A stretch of DNA of 64,000 nt from Heterodera schachtii (taxonomy: Eukaryota > Nematoda > Chromadorea > Rhabditida > Heteroderidae): positions 100,569-164,568 of the forward strand of contig SIJG01000120.1 of the NCBI GenBank assembly GCA_023374025.1, written 5' to 3'. The position numbers were made by a program, and so were the translations under genes. Under the pieces are notes generated by a model. That model worked only from the letters and a program-made list of their open reading frames with translations. It had not been told where the DNA came from and made no database searches. Each line of letters starts with the position of its first letter. The stretch's first letter is position 1. This document shows positions 27,620 through 40,689 of this stretch, piece after piece.

Positions 27620-30250
27620 AGGCAGCTGAATTTTCTATAGTAATATATTAGTCAAAATATTAGTCATTTTTTAGAAATTTGCTAATATTTCTGTATTTTT
27701 GTTGATCATTTTTTAAATTTTCAAGCATAGTAATCTAATTAACTGTTAATCAGTATTTTGATATTATATCAATTATTTTATGCTATTTTTGGTTATAAAA
27801 ATTTAATGCCTTTCTGATTATTTAGGTTGAGGATATTAAATTAAATTTATTTTAATTGACATTGACATTGAATATTTATTAATAAATTTACTCAGTTTTT
27901 TTCATACCTATCTTACATCTTTACAATGTTTTCTAGATATTGAGAATGAGTTTCTATTGCCTTTTTCAATGATCAATTTTAAGTACTTTTATTTTATAAT
28001 TGCTTATTTTTGATATGTAAATATTAAATTATTTGTTTGCTTTTTTTTATTAATTGAATTTTATTAATTTATTTTCGGTAAATTTATATATGTTAATATT
28101 AATTATTAAATTGTAATATAAAATATAATTTATTCATTTTATGTTCAATACAACGAAAACATATTAAAATTAATTTTTTCACCGTTTATTGTTCCAACTT
28201 TTATGGGCATCAAAAAATTTCAAGTCTTTTTTAAGTTTAAAGCTTAAATAATTCGTACTTATTCTATTTTTATTAATAAAATATTTGGCGAAAGCTTTTG
28301 TCAAAAAGAAAAAATAATGAAGTCATTTTTAAAAATACGTTAGAAATCCATAATGAAAATGACAACTAATTTCTTAAATTAAGAAATATAAAATATTAAT
28401 CATTTATTTACAATTTTTAAATGGCACTCATCGAGATAAAAACCGATACCATGACATGAGATCTATTTAAATTGTTAAATTAGCAAATCACATCGCCTAA
28501 TAAATACATTTCTTTTTATACAATTTTTTCAAATATTTATCTGAATAAAAGATTTTTATTTTTTTTTTCATATTATTATCATTATTTTTTTGTTTATATG
28601 AATATATTGTTTTTAATCGCATCAAGTGCCTACCTCGCTAAAAAGTATCTGCGGCGCTGGTTATATTAATAAATGCATTTTTTAATTTCTCTGTTTTTTA
28701 TTATGTTTGTTTCTGTAAGTCACACACCAAAAAGCAGAATTATTAATTAAATATAATTCTTTTTTCAATTAAATATTTTTTTTTTTCAATTAAAAATTAT
28801 TATTTTATTGCATTTTAAATAATTAATTATTTTTATAAAATTTTTTTTTGATTCCCTATTATTTTCACCTTTTTTTAGTTGCTTCGTATAATAATTTTAT
28901 ATAAAATATTTTTTAAAGATATATTTCAAGGTTGAATTTAAAAATTGCATAGTAATTTTTTTTATAATAAACAATAAACAACAATGAAAATTAAAATATT
29001 ATTATTCATTTGAATTTTATTTTGAATTTTAGTATATATGCTCTCATTACCGTGCACTAGAATATAAAAAATTAGTTGGGTTATAAATGTTCTTTTTTTT
29101 TTTGGAAAACAACATTTTTTAGGAATAAATTTAAAATTACTAAATCCATATTTCTTTACATATCATATAATCTATCTATTGGCGGATTTAGGAAGCGTAC
29201 CAACACGAATAAGTACTTCATTATGAATTCCTAAATAAGTTCAGTTCAATTTGTAATTTTTATATTTAGCATTATGAATTTTTTTTTATTAATAAATATT
29301 TTTATTCATTAATTTTCACACGTTTTTTAAAACATTTGTGCTTCATATTATTGTATTGACTTAATTTTTAATATTTAAAGACATTATTTAAATAAAACTC
29401 TTTAATAAATCCATAAATTGTTATTCATTTCTTTTTTAAATTTATATTAAATGATATTAAATAAAATTATTCTTTATTATATTTTTATGTTGAGATACTG
29501 GGAATTTAGAGTCATTACATGCCCATTATTTTCTGTATCGAGATTCGTTGATTTTTATTTATTTATTAATGGCATTTTTGTTTTCTGATCTTTATCCACT
29601 GTTTCATTTTTATTTATTTTTTTATATTATTGCAATTTTCATTTATATTATTTTTGATATGCTTTGGTAATTAATATTTCTTAAAAAATAAATTTTTCTT
29701 TCTTTCAAATTATGAAATCAAAATTTTTATATTATTATTATCTCAAGTATTTTCAAATTTTTTTGAAGTATTAAATAATATCATAGATTTTAAAAAGAAA
29801 TTATTCGAAAATATTTATTAAATTGTATTTTTCAATTTTTAAATAGAATTTTCATTAAATTGTTCTTTGAATATGGTTAAATTTAATTAAATTGTCATAT
29901 GCTTTTACCATCCCTTGAAGCAGAATTTTCTGTTATTAATTTAATTAATTTTTCTTTAAAATTGTAGTGATTCCGTTAATTAATTTTTTTTTTTTTTAAT
30001 TTAAATCATTTTTTATGTATTTTACTTTTTTTCCAAGGCATTTATTGCATTATCATTTTTTCAATTCAAAAAAATTAAAATCTTATTATTAATTTTTTTT
30101 AAGAATTGGTGTTTTACGAAAAATAAATTTTTAAATCTAATTTTAATAATGAATATTTTATATATTTTCACAATGACAGATTTCATCATCTTTTTATTTA
30201 GAAGCCACACAATTCTTATGACAATAAAAGTTACGGTGTCACTACATAGC
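27620..30250. other. T-rich spacer
   Basis: Very AT-rich, T-rich on the plus strand. No gene, repeat array or RNA gene could be supported. Confidence 0.6.
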
Positions 30251-30269
30251 AGGGATGGGCCAAATTGAA

Positions 30270-30480
30270 AAATAAAAAGCGAAATGCGAAAAGTCAAAAT
30301 ATGCGAAAATGCGAAAAGCGAAATGAGAAAAGAGAAATTTTTTTCAAAGAATTTTATGGGGGATGCGTCGGGAAATGTGGGTTCGGGATGGTGGTTGGTG
30401 CTCGGGACGGTGTGGGGTCGGGATTTAGGGGTGTTGGATGGCGGTTGCGCGAGATTTTGGGTCGTGGGGGTTAAATGCGC
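30270..30480. repeat. GCGAAA short repeats and G-rich stretch
   Basis: 30,278-30,335 repeats gcgaaa with short spacers (gcgaaatgcgaaaag, gcgaaaatgcgaaaagcgaaa). 30,357-30,475 is G-rich on the plus strand (gggttcggga, gggtcggga). The overlapping open frames here are read-through of this low-complexity sequence. Confidence 0.6.
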
Positions 30481-30486
30481 GGGAGC

Positions 30487-30655
30487 TATCTCTTACATTC
30501 TCGGTATATTAAAGCAATTTATTCGGAAGTTTATCGCCAATATTCAGTATATTAAATTAAAATGTTTTATTTCAAATCTTTCTTTAAATTTTTAAAATAA
30601 ATTTTTTTTTTATAGCTAATCCAGCTGACATTTCAAAAATGCTAACAATTAAATT
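30487..30655 (+). repeat. Dispersed repeat, inverted mate of 36,305-36,470
   Basis: This sequence (ctcttacattctcggtatat ... tccagctgacatttcaaaaa) reappears in reverse complement at 36,305-36,470 with few differences. A more decayed relative is near 41,070-41,160. No target duplication was found. The pair encloses about 5.65 kb of A-rich DNA without ORFs. Confidence 0.7.
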
Positions 30656-30659
30656 TAAA

Positions 30660-33600
30660 TTAAAAAGAAATTTTTTATTTAACTTTGCCTACGATTGCAT
30701 ACAAAAAATAAATAAATAAATAAAATGTATTAACTTCCAGAATACGAGCCTGGAAGTAAAAATGATTTGAAATTAAAAAATATAAATGCAAATGAATTTT
30801 CTTAACAAAATACAAATTTTAAATATTATTAAAAGCAATAAAAATAACTTAAAAATAAGTTGTGCTTTCAAAAAATAATGTTATAATTTGTTTTTATGGT
30901 ATTGTTATCACTCTGAAATGAAGAAACACTTTTTTCAAAGCGTTGTTAAGGTGTTTTCAAAGAGAACATGAGACATGGGTTAATTAAAAGAAGTTCCGTT
31001 CAAAAAAATTAATAAACTAAATGAAAAAACAATTTAAAAATATTTTATAATTCATTAGACACATAACAAATTGAAAATTCGACCAATTCTATAGGTGGAC
31101 GGACAAGTAAATAAAAATAACAGAATGAAATAAAAAAATAAAAGAATGAATTAACTATGGCATAATAAGATAAATAAAGTGCATGATGAAAAAAAGCTTT
31201 AAAAAATTATTATAATTATTATATATATTTAGAATAAACCAACAAAATAGATTATAAAATAAATTAAAATTTTATAAAATGAAAAATAAATAAACTAAAC
31301 TAAATTCAATTAAATTATATTATTTTTCGTGAATTATTATTTTCAACAGTTGGCATTCTTTTCATTTGATAAATAATAAAATTATTAATGCTTTAATAAT
31401 TGAATTTAAAAGGAAAAAACAAACAATTTGAATCTGGTTATATTTCAATTGTAATGAAATAATTAAAATTTTAAAGTTTTTTCGAATAAGGACAAATTTT
31501 TAAATCAAACAATTTTACCAAGAAAAAAAATATAGAATCAATTTATAGAAATTTTTTAAAGTGTATTTTCTGAAATTTTTTAATTCATTTAGGGGTCTAA
31601 TTTTCATATTTGTTGCATTTTTGTAACGGATTTTTCCGAAAACCTTGAAAAAGGCACCAAAAATGGCGAAATAGGCAGAAAACTCGTTTTTCATGCTGTG
31701 CTTATCTTACTGTACAAATGCGCAGAAATTTTTAGAAATTTTCCTAAAAACGTATCCCTAATAATTAAAAATAAATATAATTCCGATTAACTGAAATCAA
31801 ATTTAAAAAAATTAACATAAATAAAAATGCTTAAAACTAGTTTTAAACAAAGAATTTTTACCACATCGATATCTTAACAACTTTCATAATCTGTTTCTAA
31901 TAATAATAATACGAATTAATTGTTAGATGCTTTTTAACAGCGTGATTTGAAGTGCTTAAAAAAATAAACAGAAGCAATGAGAATAATACAAAAATAAGTT
32001 GCCCTTTTAAAAAATTTAATAAAGATAATTATGTTAAAATCAAGATTTAAATAAGAAATAACTTTATTTATAATTAGAAATGTTGTTTTTATGTTATTTG
32101 ATCAAGCTAAAATTAAAAAAGTTTTGACTCAAATCAAATTGCATTGTGAGTATCACAAACATGAGGTTTATTTAAATAATTTAGTTAAAAAATTTAATGA
32201 AATTTTGCAAACTTGGACAAAATTAAAGTAAATTATCTTTAATAGTGCTATTTGTGATTGTTTATATGAATACAGAATTAAATATTGACCAAACACTGGC
32301 TAACATAAAATATTTCTTTTATCAACCAATAAAAACTTGAAAACATTTGATTTTTAATTTAATGCAAAATAAATAAGCATAATAATAATTATTCATAATA
32401 ATGAAATGGTTACCATATTACTTAGCAACACTTACATTTTTTGACAAAAACTACCAAGAATGCCATTCACGCTTGCTTGTTCTCGAGATTAAATAAATGT
32501 TTAATACGTATATATGTATGTACAAAAATAACAAAATATATAAAGTGAGTATAATTGAAAAGTCATTTGGAATTTACTAGATAATTGAATATATTAATTA
32601 AATAAATGCATTTTATTCTTCATTTAAACATAAAAACATAAAATCTCAAATGATAAAACATGCTCAATGGATGGTGGATTTAACCAAGAAGATAAAATTT
32701 ATAATGAAATCCTTAAATTAAATTCAAATCTCAATTGAATGGTATAAGTTTGTATGATAAATGTAAGGAAAAACTACAGTTTAATCAATAAAAAATAAAA
32801 CTGAGTAAATTAAAAGTCATAAATTCATTTTTTAATTTATGAATTTAAAAATGTCTATTCTACTTTAGTATATAACAAAATATAAAGCAATTATTAAAGG
32901 CTGCACCATTGCGGCCAAAAACAAAAACAAATTAAAAACAAATGCATTTTATATTATGAATAATCTTAAAATATTACGACTTTTTTTTGAATAAACTTTT
33001 TGTTACAACAATTTTTGAGCTTTTATTTGACTTTCATTCACCCATTTTTCCCCCAACTTAAGGGAAATAAATTTTAAAAAATTTATGAAATTAAAAACAA
33101 ATTTGTTTAAAAATAATAAAAGATAAGTTTCATCTTCAATTTGCAAAAAATTTTATTAGTTTATGCAATTGAAAATTAGTAAATTTTAGTTTTAAATGAA
33201 GAAAACATGCATAAGAAAAAGGGAATATATGCCTAAATAGGCAAAATATTAAAATTTAATTTGTAAAAAAGTTTTAAATTAAATTTTTTACTTTGAAAAA
33301 TTTAAACACAAACAAAATCCACAAAAGATCTAAAATTAAGCTAATATATCACATTATTACTTTATCCAAATCAAAAACAATTAAAAAATGGCAATTATTT
33401 ATTAAATGAACTTTTATTGTGATTAATATTTTAGGCTTTTATTAAATTATTTAATTTAAACTAATTATGCAGTACACGTTGACATATTAGTAAAGATAAA
33501 TATATTGAAAACAAAGCATTCAAAGTTTTACATCCCAACATTACAACAAATAAAAACGACATAATTTGTTAGAATTGAAATTGAAAACATAATTTACATA

Positions 33601-35680
33601 ATTCTTTAAATAAAAAATAAAAATGAACTTACTTTCAAGTCATATTTTATTAATTACAGTTAAAATAAACATTTTGAAAATAATTTAATTACCCAAATTT
33701 TATGTTGTATAAACGAAAATATTATGAAATTATTTAATGTGTGATTGATTATGTTAATTAAATAAATTGTAAAACTTAATGATGAAGATATCACAAGAAT
33801 TATGCTTAAAATCGATTAAAAAAATTCAATTTCATATTTTATATGTGGAGCTTCTCAAATATGAAAATAAAGAAAGCTACTTTCAATAAAATAAATTAAT
33901 ATATAATTAACTCAGTATATTTAAAATTTTATAGAAAAATTGACGAATTAAAATTTTAAAAGCAAAATCAGTTTGTCCTTTTATAATAATATTATTTTAT
34001 TAAGACAGCATTTCAAAACTTAAAGCCACCTAATTTTTATCCGTTTCATCTTATTTAAGAATTATTACAAAAGAAAGTATTTTTAATTCTAATAAAAAAT
34101 TAAATTGTGTTAAACAAAATTGTTTAAAATTAAAATTAGCCCCTGTCTTTGTCTTGGATATCACATCGATTATAAATCAAAAAGCCGATACTTGTAAGAT
34201 AAACTGAATTTGAAACAAGTTATTCAATACCTATTGTACCCATTAAAGTGATTAGTATAATCATAGAAATTAAATAAACACAAAAACGAAAAATTATTTA
34301 CATAATAACCAAAATAACCAAATTTTAAAATTACACTACGGTTTTAATAAACCAAATTTCACTTTAAAAGCTCCCAATATAAGCAATAAAAGTCTAATTT
34401 CTAAATATATAAATTAATTTAAAAATCAAAATAATATTTGCAATAAATATCAAATTTTTAAATTAAAATAAATAAGACGAAACTTTAAATTTAAAAATAA
34501 AATACATTTGAAATCACTTTAATTATATCAATATCAAATTTTATTAACATTTTTATTGCAAAAAAATTCATATACATTTCAAAATGATAATAAACAAAAC
34601 AAATTAATTTTAAGATAAAATAAAAAATAAATAAAATTATTAAGGGAAGGTAATTTTTAATGAAAACGTTTGCAATTTTGACTACTTCTAAAGATGCCAA
34701 CAAAATTAGAAAGAAATCGTAAATATGCCAAAAAATCATTTAAAAAAAGCATGATTTTAAAAAATTATTTAATAAATTAATAAAGACTTTTTAAACAATA
34801 AATTATTTACAAAAAAAAAAATTCATATGCAATTAATAAATTCAAAAATACTCGAAGAAAATTTATTTTTTTTATTATGTGATAAAAAATGAAAAAAATA
34901 TATCTTTATATGTTGATAATGTTAATTTTAAAATAAAACTTCTTTAAAAAATAAAGAGATTAACAAGTATTTAAAATTTAAAAATAGTAAATTTAAAAAA
35001 CGAAAATGCTCTGGATGGCCTGCATCAATCGACCTGCAATCGAAATCGACTTACAATAAGCGCAATATACAAGAATTCTAAAAATTTATTGATATAATAA
35101 AAACAAATTTTAAATTACCAAAAAAGAAATCACTAACGATTGCTAGCTTTTTAAAGAAAAAAAAAATATTATTTCACATACGACAGCATTTAAGAAGAAT
35201 TATGTTAAAATATTGCTAAAAATAAAATAAAAATAAATTTAAAATACCGTAATATTGACAAATTTTTTATAATGTAACATAATTTTCTTTATATAGTTTA
35301 AAAAAAAATACTTAATATTGCATAATTATCCCAAAAAAACATTAAAAGCATTTTCGCTTCAAAGAATCGGTCTAGAATTAAAGTAAATTAATCAAAAGTA
35401 CACCTTATTACATAATACCATCGGCTTTAGCAACTTTGTTACATGTAATTGAAACCATTTAAATAAAGAATTAATACAATATGATAATCATTTAATGAAA
35501 AAAATATATACAAAAATGATATAAATTAAAATATACATGAAAGTCGCACCCCGAGAAAAGGAATAAACTGTAATAAATCATATAACAATATAAATAGTTA
35601 TAAAAAATAAATTTATTATGCTAACAATTAAAATAATATTTGAGGCAATACTATTTATTAAATAAATATATAAAAAATAA
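30660..35680. other. A-rich spacer
   Basis: The plus strand changes from T-rich to A-rich at about 30.65 kb and stays so. The only open frame of note (34,491-34,739, minus) is hydrophobic low-complexity sequence and is not supported as a gene. Nothing else is seen. Confidence 0.6.
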
Positions 35681-35782
35681 TTAGATTCAATCTTGACAAT
35701 TCACTTAAACATTATATTAAAGAATTACAATTATTTTTTCTAATTGTACAAATGAATCTAATAAATAAAGTTTATTGAACAG
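35681..35782 (+). repeat. Direct repeat, copy 1
   Basis: About 100 bases here (tagattcaatcttgacaatt ... ctaattgtacaaatgaatct) are repeated nearly identically at 36,638-36,740, about 957 bases further on. The function is unknown; they could be ends of an unrecognised insertion or a local duplication. Confidence 0.75.
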
Positions 35783-36304
35783 ATGTGTGGTTGGAACAGA
35801 TGCAAGAAGAACTCAAGTATTAAATTAGCCAGGAAAATTCGTCTAAAAATATTTTTTCAATTTTTTAAATTTAAAATTCTTTTTAAATTATACCGGTAAA
35901 TTTTAAAAATATTAAAATCTCAATTGGAAGAATACTTTTAAATAATTAAACTTAGCATTTAATCGAATAAATAAAATAATTTGCTTAAAAAATGAATAAA
36001 TAAAAGTCAATTTTTTTCAAAGAATTTAAATGAAAACCATTTTTTTTTTATCATAATTTACATATAAAACAAAATAATACCAAAAAATTTGTTTAATTTA
36101 TCAATTTTTTAAGTAAAACAAAAATTCAAAAAATGTAATATTCTGTTATATAAGTAAAGTTTAAAGACGCAAAATTGAATAAAATTGAAAATTCTATAAA
36201 TTTAAAAAGATTTAAATGTTAGATTGGTAATAATAAGTTTTAGATATACACTACATCGAATAATATATAAAAATAAATGATAGATCATTATGGTTCACAT
36301 AAAG

Positions 36305-36470
36305 AGGATTGTTAGCATTTTTGAAATGTCAGCTGGATTAACTATAAAAAAATTTATTTTAAAAGTTTAAAGAAAGATCTGAAAATAAAACATTTTAATT
36401 TTAATATACTGAATATTGGCAATAAACTTCCGAATAAATTGCTTTAATATATCGAGAATGTAAGAGATTA
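36305..36470 (-). repeat. Dispersed repeat, inverted mate of 30,487-30,655
   Basis: Reverse-complement copy of the repeat at 30.49-30.66 kb. The shared words gcatttttgaaatgtcagct and cgagaatgtaagaga mark the two edges. Confidence 0.7.
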
Positions 36471-36637
36471 ATTCAGCGTTATATAATAGTAATTGTTAAT
36501 GAAAATTATATGCGCACAAATAAAATGTACAATTCCAAAGAAAAAATCAAATTTCAGTTAAATATTTTTATCTTCCCCCTAAAAAATCAAACTAAATTTG
36601 TGGAAATACTATTATTGATTAATGTACCAAAAATAAT

Positions 36638-36740
36638 TTAGATTCAATCTTGAACAATTCCCTTAAACATTATATTAAAGACTTATAATTATTTTTTCTA
36701 ATTGTACAAATGAACCTAATAAAAAGTTTATTAAAAACAT
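36638..36740 (+). repeat. Direct repeat, copy 2
   Basis: Second copy of the repeat at 35,681-35,782, in the same orientation, about 90% identical by eye. It ends about 70 bases before the 3' end of the LINE element. Confidence 0.75.
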
Positions 36741-37042
36741 TTAGTCCCATTGGAATATTATTTCGATTTATGTGTATGACGTATGCAACAATTCGAGTAC
36801 CAATTTAGCTATTTGTTTATTATTTGTTTATTGTCAATAAGAAAAAGAGTCCACAAAAGGGAAAAATCCGCTTACATTGAGGACAAAACATTAATTAAAA
36901 ATGTCCTCAAGAAAGCGCAAAACAATTAAAACGAGATCACCACCAAAATAAAATATAATATGAAATCAATACAAGTAAATAAATAGTGACCAAATCACTT
37001 TTAGTTTTAATGAATTAAAAATTCGACTTTAATTTTTCCGGT

Positions 37043-38962
37043 CTATTTTACAGAAATAGAGTTGGTTTTAATTTTATTTTTAAATTGATTTAATGATTTT
37101 ATTTCAATAAGCTTTTTATCGAGTTGGTTCCAAATTTTAGTTGCCCGCCCTGCAAAAGGTATAAATTTTTTGCCTAATTTATATTTCGAGTTAAGTCTAT
37201 AAAAGGGAATGTTAAAGCGTTTAGAAGGTTTAAATATTTCAAAGGGATTCAGATCTGTTCGGCCATAAATTATTTTATGAGCCATGAACAGATCAGAAAG
37301 CTTTCGCCTGCTTTCAAGTGTTGGCAGTTGAAGGTATTCTAATCTTTGTTGGTATGGAATGGGTGGAAGGCTGCATTTGAAAAGAACTCTTTTGGTGAAA
37401 TATTTTTGACATTTTTCAATTTTTTTAATATTTTTTTGAAGGGATGGATTCCAAACCTCAAGAGCATATTCCAATAACGGTCTAACATAAGTTTTGTACA
37501 AAATAATCCAAACCCTAGAAGACTTTGATTTAATAATCCGAAATAAAGAACGCATACGTAAATATGCATTCTTTATTATTTGTGCGACATGATTGGAAAA
37601 TAGCAATTTATTATCAATATTTATGCCCAAATCCCTAATTGTATCCACAACATTTATTATATTTCCATCAATTTTATATATTTCTTTGGGGTTTTTATTC
37701 CCCAAGTGAATTACAAAAGTTTTTTGAATTGAGATTCTGATTTGCCATTTATTTGCCCATTCGGATAAATTATGCAATGCTTTATGCATAATTTCTGTGT
37801 CGGTTCTTGCTTTATAACAAATATACATTTTAACATCATCAGCATATAATTTAATTCTTACTCCTGATGGCAAAGCATCAGGAAGATCGTTAATATAGAT
37901 CAAAAATAATAAAGGGCCCAGGACAGAGCCCTGGGGGACGCCAGAGCAAACTTTTTTATTTGAGGATAAAGCATCCTCAATTTTAACACGAAAAGTCCTA
38001 TTACTCAAAAAATCCTTTATCCAAATTAAAAGTTTGCCCCTTATACCAATTTTTTCCAATTTGTATAAAAGTAAGTCATGGGGCACTGAGTCAAATGCTT
38101 TTTGAAAATCAATATAAATACAGTCAACATTTTTTCCATTTATAATTGCCTCATACCAATCTTCCACAACTGTTATTAATTGACTCGTTGTAGACCTATT
38201 TCTAACAAAACCAAATTGAAATTCCGAAATTTTTTTGTTTTTTAGTAGAAAATTGTAAATATTTCTGCTTAAAATTCTTTCCATTACCCTGCAAAGTGAG
38301 CAGGTTAATGAAATTGGCCTATAGTTTTCGGGATTATTTTTGTCACCCTTTTTAAAAAGCGGAAAAACAATTGATTCCTTCCAGATGTCTGGAAGTGAAC
38401 CAGTGTCTAATGAGATCCTAAACAAGTCAGTAATAACAGTTGACAGAGAAGAATGGCAAATTTTTAAAATTTTATAGCTAATATTATCTGGAGAAGTGCC
38501 ATTTTTGTTCGGAAGTTTTTTCATAAGATTTTGGGTCTCGATGATGTTAAAATTTATATCCGATATAAAGCATTGATCATTTTCTATAATATTACCCAAG
38601 CATGTATTGCTTGGGTCTGTTTCATTATTATTAAATGAATTGGCAAATAAGTTGGCAAATATTTCACATTTCTCAGCACTGTTATGATAGCATTTATCTT
38701 CATAAATCAGATTAGGTATTTCAAAGGGATTGACATTAAATTTTTGTATATATTTATAAATAGAATTTCTTCCCTTTGAAATAGCCTTTTTCTCAATTTG
38801 GTTATGGTATTTATTTGTTTGTATTTTTATATGTAAAGAAATGCTGTCGTATAGTGCTTTTTTGGATGGGTCAGTTTTTGCTTGCCTGAATAATTTAGCC
38901 TTCTCTTTGATAGATGCTAATAAATGTTGTGGGTATTTAGGAGTTAAATCTTTCTTGGTTTA
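37043..38962 (-). CDS. LINE ORF2, reverse transcriptase part
   Basis: The frame is open from about 38,962 (TKKDLTPKYPQHLL) to the stop at 37,043. Reverse transcriptase motifs appear in order: FPLFKKGD and NYRPISLT; FGFVRNRST; YIDFQKAFDSVPH (first catalytic Asp); SGVPQGSVLGPLLF; the YADD box at 37,835-37,846; then DLGINIDNKL. The C-terminal domain YVRPLLEYALEVWNP is typical of CR1/Jockey elements. The active-site aspartates are intact. The protein would continue ORF2 from the endonuclease but for the single frameshift near 38,95x. No RNase H domain is seen, as expected for this group. Confidence 0.9.
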
Positions 38963-39949
38963 AACGCTTTATTGGAATACACTCATTTAAAATGTTTAAT
39001 AACATACTGTTAAAGGCGGAATATTTTTGGTTTATGCTAAAGCATTTATATGACAAGGCATTTAGCCTTGATGCTATGACTATATTAAAATGTAACACAT
39101 TCGATGGGCAAAACCAACGAAAATTTATGCTCTTTGGTTTTGGTTTTATTTTAGGAGTAATTAATGTGAAAAATTGTGTTAAATGATCCGATGAAAATAT
39201 GCCTCCTTTAACAGTACAATCAGTAATAATTTTTTCATTGGCCGAAAAAATCAAATCTAGCCAGGAATTAATCCTTGTTGGCTCATTCGTGGCCAAAACA
39301 TAAGAAAATCTATTGAAAAAGTCACAAAATATTTCACCATATTTACTCATTGAATAGGGATGCCCATTTTTCCATACCAAATCCTTATTCGGTAAATTAA
39401 AATCTCCTAAAGTCACTGAATTTTCATTAAAAAATTTTTGCAAAAATTTGAACAAATTTTCTGTTTGCTTAAGTGTTGTTTTGGGTGGTCTATACACCAA
39501 AACAAATCTGATGCACTGTAAATTTTGAAGTTGAATAACTAAAATTTCAGAATTAAATTTTGAATCCGAAAATTTTGTAAAAAATCCAATTTCTTTTTTG
39601 ATCAGAATACCACAACCGCCGCCACAAGTTTTTGATTTCCTTGATGAAAAAATATAATTGTAATTCTCTTTTACCCAAGGGCAAAAATTGATTTCTTCCC
39701 CGTCTTTAGTCCAAGTCTCAGTAATTAAAAGGATGTCAATTTTTTCGGTTTCTAAAATAAGTGCTATTTCATCGATTTTATTCATTAGTGACCTAATGTT
39801 TATTAGGCAGCATTTAACATTCCCTTTATTTTTTGTTAAAAAGTTTGGATGAGTAATTTTTTGGTAGAAATTTTTTACCGACCGGAAAAATTTTTGTACT
39901 TTGGTGTAATAATTATGGGTAAATTGCAGTGATTTGGTTGAAAAATTTA
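38937..39949 (-). CDS. LINE ORF2, N-terminal AP-like endonuclease part
   Basis: This part makes the first-strand nick at the target site. Visible motifs, in order, are INIRSL, LLITETW (catalytic Glu), CGGGCGILIK, VYRPP, GDFN and SSDH (catalytic His region), which match the apurinic-type endonuclease of LINEs. The first ATG is at 39,785, but the homologous reading extends upstream of it (VKCCLINIRSL). The frame stays open to the overlap with the ORF1 stop, where it is -1 relative to ORF1. The frame closes at 38,937, while the RT portion continues in another frame from about 38,960, so one base has been gained or lost there. All metal and catalytic motifs seem kept. Confidence 0.8.
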
Positions 39950-40557
39950 AAAATTTTTTCGAATTTGGTCAATGTCTTGTCTCAGCACGACTTGATTGGC
40001 ATATATCACCCAATCACCGTTGTCCGCCTGCCTTTTCTTTCCGCATTCTTCGATCAGTTTCCGCCTCTCCGACAGTTGTTCTTTTGTCATGCTTTCACGG
40101 ACGCGGACGTTGTGGAGACCATTCAACGCTTGGACTTTTCCTCGCATGCGGATGACATGTCGCGCTGCGTGTTTGCTCGGGAACTCCATTTTGAGAGGGC
40201 GCGGTCGACCATCCATTCTTTTGCCAACACGGAAGACAATTGGTGCCTGATCGACGTCTGTGGCATTCAGAATTTGGCCCACAATGGCTCGGTCCTCTTG
40301 GGCTCGCTCCGTCGCTTTGTCCGATTTGCATTCGGGCACATTTGTCACAACGACGGTTCTCAGTCGTCGTTCCTCTTCGACCGCGTCCACAACCGCAACC
40401 TGGTAATGAATTAGGGTTGAGGCGGTGCTTAAAAGGGAGTGAAGTTGCTTAATAAGCAACTTGGCGTAGTCGGGAATTGAGTTGTCAGTGTCAATTTCTT
40501 TGGGGATTTGTAGTTGGTCAAGGTCGGACAGAAATTTTTTGGGGATAGTGTTGTCAA
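39947..40557 (-). CDS. LINE ORF1, RRM-like nucleic-acid-binding protein
   Basis: The open frame runs from about 40,687 to 39,947, but the first 45 residues are hydrophobic AT-rich translation and probably not coding. No internal ATG lies near the presumed start, so the start is undetermined. The conserved part has a helical stretch, then an RRM-like fold suggested by VVVTNVPE followed by charged segments (VFRVGKRM, RPLKMEFPS). A C-terminal block rich in K, R and E follows (SMTKEQLSERRKLIEECGKK, then NGDWVIYANQVVLRQDI). Such ORF1 proteins bind element RNA and form the retrotransposition particle with ORF2. The coding stretch 39,960-40,490 is near 50% G+C while ORF2 is AT-rich, suggesting a different history. 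It ends in TAA at 39,947-39,949, overlapping the open ORF2 frame. Confidence 0.75.
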
Positions 40558-40689
40558 TTACTATATGTAAATTTTTAAAAATTATAATCTCAATTAAGAA
40601 ATTACAACTATTATTTCGTAGACCATTTGTAGAAAATATATTTATGTAAATAAAAAAAAGTGAATAAAATATAAAAATAAAATTCAATA

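Larger units (their letters stand above)
36811..40560 (-). mobile_element. Non-LTR retrotransposon, CR1/Jockey group
   Basis: The order on the minus strand is ORF1 (RRM-like), ORF2 endonuclease, ORF2 reverse transcriptase, then a short 3' region ending in tandem aataaacaaat units (36,811-36,833), as in CR1-type elements. The open reading is broken only once, between the endonuclease and RT parts near 38,95x, so the copy is young or recently active. The plus strand is T-rich here while the surrounding DNA is A-rich, which marks the insertion. The 5' boundary is uncertain: the conserved part of ORF1 starts at about 40,557. No target-site duplication was recognised. Confidence 0.85.

Noticed and set aside
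30265..30595. Two overlapping plus frames of 69 and 103 codons
   Set aside because: They cross the gcgaaa repeat, a G-rich tract and part of a dispersed repeat; no protein features.
39929..40452. Several plus-strand frames up to 161 codons
   Set aside because: Shadows of the GC-rich LINE ORF1 on the other strand.
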